From positions 56,898,769 to 56,962,768 of the forward strand of contig CM023538.1 in assembly GCA_013350335.1 (NCBI GenBank): a stretch of 64,000 nucleotides of DNA. The letters are read 5' to 3'. This DNA is from Chimonanthus salicifolius. Lineage: Eukaryota > Streptophyta > Magnoliopsida > Laurales > Calycanthaceae. The translations under genes were made by a program, and so were the position numbers. Every line of letters starts with the position of its first letter. The first letter of the stretch is position 1. The notes beneath the pieces were generated by a model. That model was not told the DNA's origin. It saw nothing but the letters and a program-made list of their open reading frames with translations, and ran no database searches. Shown one piece after another: positions 1 to 10,343 of this stretch.

Positions 1-760
1 GAGCACTCCTAAACCCTTTTTTCCAGTTGTTAGTGCTAAAAAAAACCAATAGACTAAAAATTGTAAGTGAATAACAACAAAAATCATACAAATGCCCCAC
101 AAGTGGGATCCACAGCTTTGAGTTTGAAACACTTTCGGTGCTTGACTTTGACCCACAAGAGACAGAGAGAGGCTGCCTTTCAATTAGTAAAGGGTAGATT
201 AGAAAAATAGGAAATCAGTCCACACTATTATTCTAAAAAGAAAAAAAAACTTGACCAGATTAGCCATCCTATTTTCCATTCTCAAATGTAATGGTTGGAA
301 CTTGGAACAAGAACAAAAATTAACACTCTTGTGTTTATTCAGAAAGAAGCATTTGAATGAAAGAACCTAACATCCATTTGAAGAGAATTTTTTTACTTGC
401 GTCTCTCACTTTGTTATGATTAAATCATTTCTAAACTCTTTTTGCAATAATAGTACAAATTTATAATGTATAATTACTGATTTTGGTGACTAAAATTTAA
501 ATGTAATTTAAGCACTCTTTACAAATGGACCGCTCGCAAAATGGAAAAATTGATTGGCTCTTAAAATCAAATAAAAATAAATGAGTGGTCTACGCACAGG
601 TCCACTTATCTTTTTCTAATTATTACTATTACCCAGTCAGAATTTTTTAAATGATCAATGTGTTCATACTTCTTGAAGCACCCGACTAATCCATCCCATG
701 TAGAAACAAAAGGTCACAAGGTTGATGTTATTCCTCATGCACTGCCTCCAAATTTTCTTT

Positions 761-843
761 GGGTGCATTGAACATGGTACACGTGATTGAAAATGATAAA
801 TTGTATGGGTGCATTGAACATGGTACACATGATTGAAGATGAT
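761..843. repeat. tandem duplication, 46-bp period
   Basis: The motif GGGTGCATTGAACATGGTAC starts at 761 and again at 807, each followed by a similar AC(G/A)TGATTGAA(A/G)ATGAT stretch. Two adjacent direct copies with few differences; no function visible. Confidence 0.85.
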
Positions 844-1029
844 CAAAGTACAAATTGAAGGCAAGTGAGGGTGGTAGGTAAGGCGCCTGATCAAGACAAA
901 TTTCTAATGAAGATCTATTATTTTTTAAGTAATCTTAAGGAATATAACATCATACTGAAAAATGTTTAGTTCTACTTCATACATTAGGGCCTCACGCCAT
1001 TCGATTCGAATCAACACTGTTGATTTAGT

Positions 1030-1266
1030 GAAAGAATTGAAAATAGCTTATTGAAAAGAATCAATGAATGATCAATTACATTTCCGTAAATAGAGAAGTT
1101 AGCCGAATCAAATGGTACTAAGTATAGAAAGTTAATTCTGATAACTTCCCCACTTACGGGATTGTAATTGATCATTTATTGATTCCTTCCTCTTTATAGA
1201 GACTTGTATTTTTCTATATATGGTGATTAATGAGAAGGGCAAGATAAGCCATTTTCAATTCTTTCA
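1030..1266. repeat. foldback / MITE-like inverted repeat
   Basis: The left arm (about 1030-1101) is the imperfect reverse complement of the right arm (about 1138-1266). For example GAATTGAAAATAGCTTA on the left pairs with TAAGCCATTTTCAATTC on the right, and AATCAATGAATGATCAATTA pairs with TAATTGATCATTTATTGATT. The right arm carries an extra segment of about 55 bp. The loop is about 40 bp. No transposase and no clear target duplication were found, so class is open; a transcript would form a long hairpin. Confidence 0.75.
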
Positions 1267-2046
1267 TATAGGTATAATGGAGAGAACAGAACGGAGAGTG
1301 AGTGATGGTGTGGCTTCGTCACAAGAATAAGTTATGTCTTGTAAAATAGTATCACTAATGTAATAAAATAGTTATCTAGCTAACGCTCATTCTTTTATTC
1401 AATTTCTAAATATAATATTGTTGTATTAGTGGAATAAATGATGATTAAATATGACCATTTCTAATGAATTCTACTAAACAACCTGATATATGAGAAACAT
1501 GGAAAGTCTTTAAATGTTTATTCGTGTGCTAATGCCAATATTAGCAAATTTTATTCTTTTAGATAATAAGATAGGTTATTAAGTTTTCCACGATAGTCGG
1601 CTGTTGCGTAAAGAAATCTATCAAATTATAAGGCCAAAACTAAGAGATCTTTTTGTCATTTTCATCAACTGACCGTTGGGGGTGAAACTTATAGCAGATT
1701 TTAATCTGACCCGTATGACTCGAACTGAGAAATCAAGTGGGTTGGATTGAACAATTCGATTCAGCAATTTAGGTCGGGTCGGGTTCAATAATTTTTATCT
1801 AAAAGTCTAATGAGATGGAACTTGAAAAATCAATGAACTAATGAAGTATATCCGACAAACTTTTAACTTTCAAAATCTCATGTGAGTACAATTTTTTCAT
1901 TCAATAGTCTATATCATTTTCTGTACATTTTATACAAATAAATGTAGTCCGCTTAAATATTTAATAGGAGACTCCCCTTAATTTGGTGGATTTAAATCTC
2001 AAATAATACGAAATGTGGAATGGCAGTTGATGGTATAGTATGTAGA

Positions 2047-2066
2047 GATGGATGGATGGATGGGAT
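2047..2066. repeat. short GGAT-type microsatellite
   Basis: A run of GATG/GGAT repeats (GATGGATGGATGGATGGGAT), followed by GGCGCCACGTGG, which contains the G-box-like core CACGTG. Too little context to call a promoter. Confidence 0.6.
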
Positions 2067-2460
2067 GGCGCCACGTGGATGGAATTGGGTAAATGAGTAA
2101 AATGTTCAAATGCTGAGACATGGACCCTTAATCAATTGCAATGACACTGATGTATAACAAACATCATTAGAAGCATGACTTCACGTGACATCGACTTTAC
2201 CTATTTAGACTTGTTGATAAGGAAAACACAAGTGAAGATGATGTTACTCTTTAATTTCTTTCTTTTATTTATAATTAGAATCAGGAACTTTGTAAAACAC
2301 CAATGGTAAAAGAACAGATGAATTTGGGTCATCATCATCTTGATGGAGAGTGAATGGGTCCCACCTTGATTTTCACTTGGAAATTTTTTTTTTTTTGATT
2401 AAAATATAAAAAACCCAACCCCAGAATGTGTGTAGTGGTAGGCTAAAGTTCAAAGAAAAC

Positions 2461-3205
2461 AATTTTACGCTACGGTGTAGATATCGTTCGATACGTATCA
2501 TTGTATCAGATATTTTAAAGCCAATACATATCACCCGATATGATATGTATCGGTGAGGCTCACATAATATTGGCCATATATCGGATATCGTATCAGCCTT
2601 GATATCAGACGATATATTAAATATCGGTTGATATCGACCGATATTTTTTTTATTTCAAATTATTTTTTTAAAAGGCCCACATAGGCCCGATAATGTATTT
2701 CTTATTTCACAATTTTTTTAAAGAAGGCTTGATATTGTAATTTTTAATTTCCATAAACATTTCTTTAAATGATATCATATTTGTAGAAACAATCATATTG
2801 AAAATAGAGTTCATTCATATAAAATATTAATATCATATCTATCTATTGAATAAAAATGATATAGATATCTATACAAAATATCATATTGAATCATAATATC
2901 TATATGATTTTTTCTATTTTTCATTTTTTTCATATCATATTGATATCATATAAAGAATTTCAACATTGATATCAAGATTGCTTTCAAAAATAGATTGCAT
3001 ATCATTTTTTTTAATTTTTCATCATTTAAAAAAAAAAATTAAAACTCTCGAGTTCGTAACTTAAAAAATTCATTTGAACATGTAAAGACCGATATTTAAT
3101 AAAAAAAAAATTACATATCCATTAAACCCATAATTTTTTTATTTTTTTTGAAAAAATTAAAATAAAAAAAGGACGAGAGAGAAAATATCAGCGGGGTAAA
3201 GATGG
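2461..3205 (+). mobile_element. decayed relative of the 12.5-kb hAT element
   Basis: The left part (2480-2650) is dense in CGATATCGG/GATACGTATC-like motifs. The right part (about 3050-3190) is collinear with 14310-14480 of the hAT element: CGTAACTT, a GTAAA-CCGATATTT-ATGAA/ATAAA stretch, ATTACATATYCA, CATAATTTT, a poly-T/poly-A tract, then GAGAGAGAAAA. Similarity and matching order support common origin. I could not find terminal inverted repeats or target duplications, so the ends are approximate. Confidence 0.55.
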
Positions 3206-3333
3206 ATTTCCCGTCTAAGAAAAGTTTCCTGAGACGGCTAAAATCTCTTTTTTCTTTACTTCAAGCAATTAATTTCCTCTTGCTTTTAATCCTTTTTGAA
3301 GAGACAATTGATTTTGAAATATAGGGAAGATTT

Positions 3334-4016
3334 AAAGGTGTTAATGAATTTTATTAATAACGATTAAATTTTTAATGATATCATCCTAATTTAAACCATA
3401 ATTTTTCTTCCTAAATATTTAGCTAAAATTCTAAAATTTTGGCTAGGCCCATAATATCAACAATGCTGATAATGGCAAAAAAAAGTTTAATCATTGTGTA
3501 TATCTCTATCTCAAATTAGATATGAAACTAATCCATTGATACAGTCTGAAAGAGTCTTGTATCAGGTAAATTTAGAGAAGGTCGAACTCAAGTCCTCGAA
3601 TTTATTGTTAAATAAGTCTCTAAGTAGGTTGGCAAGGCCAATGCTTGTCCAAGCTCAATTCATTTTTTTGTTTATTGGGTCTAATGTTGAGGCATGGACC
3701 TAAGGTCGGGCCAGGACATACACACCAACAAATTCTAAGGCCTACTATTTATATTGAATTTGTTGGTATAGTTCAAGTATACTTGGGCCTTTAGGCAGAA
3801 ATAGGGCCATCTCTAGCCCATTTATCAATCGGGCTTTATGAGGCCTCAACCTCAATCAAATGGTTCAAAATATCAGCACATGTACAGCCCAAAGTGGTTG
3901 GTTATGAACATATGATGGCTAGCTCATTTACAGTTCTTTTGTTACCGAATTAGTCATGTATAGTCATCTGGCTTGGAATTTATTAGTATCTTTTAATGCA
4001 TTTTGAGTCAAACGCG
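3334..4016. other. U1 head block, non-coding
   Basis: Shared by the heads of U2, U4, U5 and U6. Around 3570-3640 the minus strand shows a weakly tRNA-like pair (ACCTACTTAGAG, then GAGTTCGACC), which may be an old SINE remnant. The plus-strand reading frame at 3494-3703 has no recognisable domain and is not called a gene. Confidence 0.5.
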
Positions 4017-4251
4017 AAACAATCAGGGTTTTTTTTTAGGTCCGGAGGTTTCTAAATGTCACACCCAACTAGTCCCCTGGGGTATGTGAAAACTCCCTTA
4101 TCCGCACACACCGGGTAATTCGATGGGACCTTATTCTATACATATTCCCATGGGAAGTGGCCCTTCATTGGGGCTTCCATGTTTGAACCCAAGACCTCCC
4201 TCTCCCAAACCAACTGGGATAACCCCTTGGCGTTCAAAACAATTAGGGTTT
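4017..4251 (-). mobile_element. tRNA-derived SINE-A with 15-bp target duplications (U1)
   Basis: Minus-strand SINE of about 205 bp. Its A-tail appears as the T run near 4029-4037. Read on the minus strand it has an A-box-like TATCCCAGTTGG (about 4210-4221) and a B-box-like GGGTTCAAAC (4181-4190). It is bounded by AAACAATCAGGGTTT (4017-4031) and AAACAATTAGGGTTT (4237-4251). The SINE-free copy of the same target region at about 8456-8630 confirms the insertion. Confidence 0.88.
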
Positions 4252-5051
4252 GGAAAGAAACATGCTGCTCCTGAGTGTGATATGGTCTTTGGGGTGGCAT
4301 TCAGTAGGCCTTGTTCATGTAGAACTCTCTTTGACAAAAATGTTCTATGTTGGGTATTTCATTTAAGTGTCCAATTTGATCACTTTGATTTCTTGAACAA
4401 AATCTGAGTATCACATGTCTCTATTTGCTTAATGATAGCGCCCAACCTGTGTATAATATAACCTCTGTTATGTTACCAGTTAAGCTTTAAAGAGAACAAT
4501 TGTGAAGCCACGCATTTCTGTACAACATTAACATGCACAGAAGTAAAAAAAAACTAGTTAACAAATGGGATCATTTATATATCCATTGAAGCATGCAGTA
4601 CAACTACTGCAACAAAGGCCAGCCCATTAAGTGGAGTGACTGAAGTCCTTGATAAGTCTTTAAATCTCCCCCTTCACAACCAATGTGAGACTCATTTGCT
4701 TCCCCTACAAAGTTTACCTCATATACACAGAGCTTCTGAGAAGCTATCTGATGCCAATTTCTTGTAAACCAAGCAACTAATAATACGTTGAAAGCATCAA
4801 CCAGACACCCTCAAAGTAGGATGAAGAGAAAACTATTCACAAGTATTTTCATGGAATATACTAACCGCGGGTACTTAACTAACAAGGCAATAAAGATTTC
4901 CACTGTTTGCTGCTCTGTAGTCATTTGGCTGTATTTTATGCTTGTAGTCTCAGATTCTCTAAGTGTTTGTCAGGTGCCTTCACAGTGCAATTTCAGGTGT
5001 AGAGTGTGAGACCTCTCTCTTCTTCTCCTCTTCCTTGTTTTGATCTCTGAA

Positions 5052-5156
5052 ATGGCAATTTCCAGGCTACTTCCAGCAAAATATGTTAAAACTCTAGATG
5101 CAAGTGGTTCACTGAGGACTTCAGTAACCAATGTTGACAGAAGTCGGCATTCCTAG
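5052..5156 (+). other. 34-codon conserved frame, unidentified (exon remnant?)
   Basis: ATG...TAG frame starting MAISRLLPAKYVKTLDASG. The same frame is retained at about 17727, 25949, 29135, 40142, 51283 and 62104. Conservation may only reflect recent DNA duplication. I recognise no family and see no adjoining coding exons, so this is recorded as a possible fragment, not a gene. Confidence 0.2.
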
Positions 5157-8049
5157 GATATTGTACCAATAGAAAGTTAAGACATTAGGATGCCCAAGCC
5201 ATACTTTTGAAGTTGGACAAATGGCCGGCACGGTGCAATCTACTTAATGAATTGTCTATAAACCGTAGACTGCAAATTGCAAGTCCAATTGTTGTTAGTG
5301 CAACAAAGGCTCACTCAGCTCCACCTGAATGAATCTAGAACAGTTTGAGTGATACAAGACTTTCTTCTTTTTTTCTTTTTAGGTTCAAAAATAGAGTATA
5401 CAAGGGGAGAAATAAGAATCAACTGTCTGTTCAAGACAACCATTCAAAACATTGGCCATTGAAATGCTTGGCAACACCGTGATGAGACGCAACCCATAAC
5501 CATCTTCCTCAGTTTCCATCTTTCTATGGATCAAGTTCTTAGCTCATAAGCTTTAAAACTTGGAATGAGTCAGTGTCAGTTGACTCAGTTGAATTTTGTC
5601 GAGTGTTTTATGAAAAACATGAAAAGACTTGTCAAGTTACTCAATTCAGCTAGATTTTTAACTGAGTATGAATTCTAATCCTAGGTTCGGTTTCAAGAAT
5701 AAGCCAAAAATGGAATAAAATGGACTAAATGAACTTAGACCTGTCCTAAATCAAAGTGTATCCAACACATTCCATTTCATTGTAAGATGGTTCACAACAG
5801 ATTGGTGTCAAATTTCTTACTCAACCCTTAAATTGAAGTACAGGCTGAATTTAAAAAATAATTGCAGATAGCTCTCAAGTCATTTAGAGGCTGCGATTGA
5901 AACATCAACACCAATTTCTGTGAACCAGGTCAAAAATATTTTTCATCCACTTGTGAGGATCAGATGGCAAAGGCTTGCTTTATCAGCATCGATTCTTATG
6001 GAGATCAAGGACACATTCAATGTCTAAGTTGGGTCGCCATCTGATGAGGAGATAGGCTTGAGTCATTAGTATCGACCCCACACATGGATCGAGATATATA
6101 TGGGAAATGCAAAATGGTCAAAAAGATTCACCTTCAACTCAAGCAGGACTGAGTACATGTTGAGCTAAGTCTAATGTAAAATTGCTAGGAAGTGCTAAAC
6201 CTAGTCAAGTTACCAATCTTCTCGGTTTGTAATCATAATTCAGACTGATTCACATGCACATTTACATACATTTGCCTTGGAAGTGTCATACATAAATTTA
6301 TTTACATTTGATACTAACTTTTGGACTCGAAACTTAGCCAACAAAAAAGCGCCATATAGTCTAAACATCTATTACAAACATGAAAAGTCTTGGGTACAAA
6401 ATCTAACTCTGAAAAGTCTTCTACTGCTTTAGATTCTTGTTCAAAGAATACATGTCACTGAAGGACATATATGGCTCTGCACTCCTCCCATGATCATAAT
6501 CTGATCTATGGATCCTTACCCATCAAAGCTTCACACTAGCTTTTGATGAAAATGAGTATGGGAAACTGTCTAAATTCACATACCTTCTAATCATTTTCCT
6601 TTCTATCTGAAAAGAAGTCTATCATATTGGTCACTGTATTAAAGAGCAAATTTCTGCAGAGAAGAAAAGAGTCAAATGAAAATGAAATATTGATCCATTA
6701 CAATTGAATCATTCTCTTGGCTCTACTCTTTGTCCATAATTTTCAGCAATTTACAAACTTTACTACCTCTGGCTTGTAACTGTTAGATAATGCAAATGAA
6801 AATTTGTAGAATGAATTGCTTAGGCATGTATCTTGAATCTCCACACTATATGCATTCAAACTCTTTTGATTTCTTATTTTTCATTGGCTTGCCTTACATG
6901 CTTTGATTGATTAAATGGTTGTGATTGACCCATATAATAATGTGGCTTGTATGGTAAATGACTTGACTAGGATATTTGCTTTCTACATCACTCCTGAATG
7001 GTTTAATTGAATATCCTCAAGTATAATATGTGCCTTTGCATCTTGACTTGAAGCCCTTACTTCTATGAACCATTGAATTCTGAAAAGCCTTATATTGTGC
7101 TTGGTTAGACTACATGCCTTCTAAAATCAGCGCCCTGGAACTGAATGATGATTGTCTCTTAAAGATTATTGCAATTATATGAACCTTACTGAAATTTGGT
7201 GGAACGTCAAAGGAAGAAGTGCAGCAACTCTGTTTTATTGTTTGATAAACTGGAAATCTCTATGTTGTCAGTATTCTTAACCTCTAACGATGCATATTGA
7301 TCCATCAAAATTGAATCATACTCTTAGAGCTCTACTTACAGATCATGATTCTCTTAGGCAAACTGTCCTTCTCAATGTCTCCATCATGATTCTATTTTGT
7401 GGGACATATAAACTCATTACATGTGTCTTGCCCAAATCACAATCACATACTTCACACATGTCATCCTAATCTTTTGTCCTTGCATGTAAATTTGTGACTA
7501 ATCATTATGGACAAGTCTGACTCTGCTTCGCTTAAAATGTGGATACCCTTGGAAAGGTTCTCTTGATACAGTCTGTCTCTTAAGTATGAAATTAGGGGCA
7601 AAATGGAATTGGCACTACATTTAGTGAAAATATACTTGGGAAACTGCCTACAAAACTAGCTTCGTGATCATGATCTTTTTCAAATTCTGAAACTTGGACC
7701 AATGCACTTCACTGTGATTAAAAGCTAATGGCTATTATTAAACCGGTTCAATGATGTTTTGAGGTAACCATTCATCATACTATCTTGGTCATAATTCTGT
7801 TTTTGTGGGACATATATCCTTTCTATGCATCTTGCCATATCCTATCCTTGTAGTCCCTGACTTTTTGTCCTTGAATTCTAGCGTGTTTTCATGTCTGAAG
7901 GACATATTTGGCTCCGTATCACACTGAATCCTGTGGAAATGACATTTGAGCATTTCCCTTTTAAATTTTTCAGAGTCTGTTACATTCTTCTTGTCACATT
8001 GTTACCAAAGTTTACAGTTTGATAATTACTCATGACTTCTACTTTCTAG

Positions 8050-8134
8050 TTTCTGCAGTTGTCACGGGCATTGGACTCCAAACTGCAGCATTATGTGATT
8101 TCTTGCCTCAAGGACTGATGCTGGAGACTATTTA
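8050..8134 (+). other. exon-like fragment after a 3' splice-acceptor motif (U1)
   Basis: Pyrimidine-rich TTTCTGCAG is followed by an open stretch in two frames, reading VVTGIGLQTAALCDF or LSRALDSKLQHYV. Equivalents lie at about 20612-20693, 28974-29055, 32020-32101, 43204-43285 and 54344-54425. No family recognised. It could be a terminal exon of a fragmented gene captured in the ancestral unit, or chance. Confidence 0.2.
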
Positions 8135-8230
8135 AGTTAGGGACTTCTTGTTCTTTTCTTTTTTAACCATGCTACTGTTCCAATTGGTAAAAACCCAAAA
8201 TCCAGTTGAATTTGATCGGTTTTTCACCAC

Positions 8231-8456
8231 TGTGCTAGTTTCTGATTGAATCACTTATGGTTGTTAACTGCTAAGCTAGCTTGTTGAAAAGCAGTAAAAA
8301 ATTGCTAGAGAATGTGGTATGATTGTATTAGATATTGCTAGGGAATGTGCTAGTTTCTGATTGAATCACTTATGGTTGTTAACTGCTAAGCTAGCTTGTT
8401 GAAAAGCAGTAAAAAATTGCTAGGGAATGTGGTGTGATTGTATTAGATATTGTTAC
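8231..8456. repeat. 115-bp tandem duplication (U1)
   Basis: TGTGCTAGTTTCTGATTGAA starts at 8231 and again at 8346, with near-identical following sequence including TAACTGCTAAGCTAGCTTG. Two head-to-tail copies; present in every complete unit, so it predates amplification. Confidence 0.9.
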
Positions 8457-8630
8457 TGAATTAGTCGTGTACACTCATCTGGCATGGAATTTATTAGCAT
8501 TTTTTAATGCATTTCGAATCGAACGCTTAACAATCAGGGTTTGGAAAGAAAGATGCTGACCCTGAGTGTGATATAGTCTTTGGGGTGCGATCTTGTGACA
8601 TTCAGTATGCCTTGTTCATGTACATCAATC
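8456..8630. repeat. SINE-free paralogue of the SINE-A target region (U1)
   Basis: Matches the flanks of SINE-A (3951-4030 joined to 4251-4325): TTACTGAATTAGTC, TGGAATTTATTAG, AACAATCAGGGTTTGGAAAG and CCTTGTTCATGTA occur in the same order with no insertion. The uninterrupted target site is 8529-8542. It also has an extra stretch of about 10 bp (CGATCTTGTG) relative to the SINE-bearing copy. Confidence 0.85.
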
Positions 8631-8770
8631 CATGCACGTTTGACAGCTCCACAAAGTGGCTAATCTCAGTTTCATTGCAATGTACCAACCAACAAAAGCT
8701 TTTGATTTACTATTTGAAAAACAACTGAATAATACATCAAGAAAAGTACAACATGTCACTAGTGGTGACC

Positions 8771-9400
8771 TTTTTTTTTTGAAACATTAACCACTGGATT
8801 TTATTAATAACGGAAAAGAGTACATAAGAAGGATCTGAGTATTAGAGGAATATACTCAGAACAAAGAAGAGGAACACATATAGACATAGAAAAATTAGAA
8901 ATAAAAGAAAAGATACAGCAAAATGTCATCCCAAACTAAAACCAAAAGAGGGTCCGAACCCCCTAACACCCGAGGTTGGTGGGAGTGAAGGATTCCACCA
9001 CCGGAGAGTGAAGATGAAGACCAGTTTTCGCCAAGAAATCCACCACACACTTAGTTGAACGAGGAGTATGAATGAAGGAGATGTTACCCATATTGCACAA
9101 GCTCCAAATATCCCTAGCAATACCGACCAACCTCCACGGGGGGAATTTCCTATTACTATCCCAGGAGATAGCGTTAGTTGAGTCACCTTCGATAATAAGA
9201 TTTCCTCTCCTAAACCTTGACCAAATCTGAAGTGCTTTCCTAATTGCCCTTAGTTCACCTTGAATTGCAACAAAGAGTGGAAAGCGCGAACAAGGATGCT
9301 TATTGAAAAATCCAGAGCATTCTTTTGAGAATAAGTGAATCGGAGGCCTCATTATGTTGGAATTGAGATGCGTCAAAGGGGGCATATGACAATATCCACT
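8771..9400 (-). mobile_element. 5'-truncated LINE 3' end with RNase H tail (U1)
   Basis: On the minus strand: the C-terminal part of an RVT_3-type RNase H domain (GELRAIR, EGDSTNAI, VDFLAKTG), stop codon, about 180 bp of 3' untranslated sequence, an AATAAA signal (plus-strand TTTATT 8800-8805) and a poly(A) tail (T run 8771-8780). This is the usual structure of a plant L1-type LINE 3' end. The 5' boundary inside the CAF1 frame is approximate and no target duplication was found. Confidence 0.8.
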
Positions 9401-10222
9401 GTTGAAACCGGGATGCTGTAACATGTTGCTTGCAACCCTCCTTATCTTGGAATTGATGCTGTACAGGCATCCATCAACCACATTCTCATCAAATTTGAAT
9501 CTTCTTTTCATCTCTGCAAAGACAGCTGCAGTCAATAAGCTGTCAGAACCTGCTTGATGGCTCTCTCCATGTCGCTCTACCTTCAAAATTGTCGCCAAGC
9601 GCTCAAGCCCGAGCTCCCCACCCATCAAGCCTTCATATGACTTAGCAATGTGCTTTACATCAAAGACATGATGCAGCTGAGTTCCAATCATATATAGAAA
9701 GTCCTCAATCGAACTGGGGAGAGTTAAACCTGATAAGACCTTTGCAGTGTAGGCCAAATCATAGAGCCCATGAAATGTCACCCACCGAAATCGCACACAT
9801 GCCACCAACTTCTTCAGGAGCATTGCAAAGGTGTTCGAATCAATGCCATCATTGATATTTTTATTGAAGTCGATGCCATGACAGCAAAGTAATTCGATTG
9901 ACTTTGGCGAATGTAGATCATGTGCAGGGTTAAAGTCACTAAGATGAAACTGCCATGCACAACCAGGATAAGGAGTATCGCCACGTTCGTCAAAGAATGT
10001 CAACCCCACTTGGATCAACTTTGTGTTATTGACATTGTAAGCAAGATTTTGGTAACGAACGTCCTGTGGTGCATACCGAGGTGTGTTGATAAGAAATCCT
10101 GGAAACTCTGTATCGACAGCAACATAGTTGTGCTTCTGAATGATCTTGAAAATCAGTCTAGACTCTTCTGAAAAATTATCTTTCCACACATTGCGTATCC
10201 CTTCTGAATTATTTCTCATCAT
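8963..10222 (-). CDS. CAF1: CAF1-type deadenylase fused to LINE RNase H tail, copy 1
   Basis: 419-residue protein. Residues about 10-256 form a CAF1/POP2 3'-5' exoribonuclease domain. In this family it is the catalytic subunit that shortens mRNA poly(A) tails within the CCR4-NOT complex. All five DEDDh residues are visible: D37 and E39 in DTEFPG, D155 in HGLYD, H222 and D227 in HQAGSD. The gene is intronless, as is usual for plant CAF1. Family members usually end near residue 270-280; here the frame runs on through a linker into a truncated RVT_3 RNase H segment (E323 in GELRAIR, D347 in EGDS, D395 in VDFLAK) that lacks the first catalytic Asp. The start is the first ATG of an MM pair; the open frame extends upstream only through non-ATG codons. 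Copy-specific residues include K138, N257, D355 and C419. Activity is inferred; expression is unknown. Confidence 0.9.
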   Translation of the reverse strand: MMRNNSEGIRNVWKDNFSEESRLIFKIIQKHNYVAVDTEFPGFLINTPRYAPQDVRYQNLAYNVNNTKLIQVGLTFFDERGDTPYPGCAWQFHLSDFNPAHDLHSPKSIELLCCHGIDFNKNINDGIDSNTFAMLLKKLVACVRFRWVTFHGLYDLAYTAKVLSGLTLPSSIEDFLYMIGTQLHHVFDVKHIAKSYEGLMGGELGLERLATILKVERHGESHQAGSDSLLTAAVFAEMKRRFKFDENVVDGCLYSINSKIRRVASNMLQHPGFNSGYCHMPPLTHLNSNIMRPPIHLFSKECSGFFNKHPCSRFPLFVAIQGELRAIRKALQIWSRFRRGNLIIEGDSTNAISWDSNRKFPPWRLVGIARDIWSLCNMGNISFIHTPRSTKCVVDFLAKTGLHLHSPVVESFTPTNLGC

Positions 10223-10328
10223 GTTCACTTTTAATCTCCTTCTTCTTCTTGGAATTTACCAGCGACGAATGAAAAAAGATCCCTGTAAATCAATGCTGTT
10301 AGGTGTGAGCGCAGGAGCGGAGAACGGA

Positions 10329-10343
10329 GATATATTTATAAGG
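10329..10343 (-). promoter_or_regulatory. TATA box of CAF1 copy 1
   Basis: Minus-strand CCTTATAAATATATC, about 110 bp upstream of the ATG. With usual plant spacing, transcription would start near 10300, giving a 5' leader of about 80 nt containing AAG repeats. Placement is inference. Confidence 0.6.

Larger units (their letters stand above)
1..3333. other. left flank of the array, no convincing gene
   Basis: AT-rich DNA not repeated elsewhere in the window. No open reading frame here looks like a gene; the longest, minus strand 664-894, has no recognisable domain and overlaps a local tandem repeat. The stretch holds the 46-bp duplication, foldback repeat, GGAT run and decayed CGATATCGG element listed separately. 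Its right edge is set where similarity to the other units begins (motif AAAGGTGTTAATG). Confidence 0.7.
4252..8228. other. U1 non-coding block between SINE-A and the 115-bp duplication
   Basis: About 4 kb with no substantial reading frame. Two weak signals recur in the other units: a 34-codon ATG frame (5052-5156) and an acceptor-like TTTCTGCAG followed by a short open stretch (8050-8134). Near 4660-4760 the minus strand has motifs resembling an LTR (TCTCACATTGGTTGTG) and a degenerate initiator-Met primer site (TTGGCATCAGATAGC), too weak to call. The rest is featureless AT-rich DNA. Confidence 0.6.

Noticed and set aside
3570..3640. Third SINE-like tRNA box pair on the minus strand of the unit head
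   Set aside because: Box matches are weak and no tail or target duplication was visible.
4660..4760. Possible LTR/primer-binding-site remnant on the minus strand
   Set aside because: TTGGCATCAGATAGC is only loosely like an initiator-Met primer site, and no paired LTRs or gag/pol sequence were found.
8926..9186. 86-codon minus-strand frame, repeated at 21474, 32880 and 44078
   Set aside because: It is an alternative frame of the LINE RNase H tail; it becomes part of a protein only in copy 5, through the frameshift.
8740..9430. Target duplication for the LINE in CAF1 (shared word AACATGT near 8749 and 9420)
   Set aside because: Only seven bases, and the left copy does not abut the A-tail, so it is not a credible duplication.
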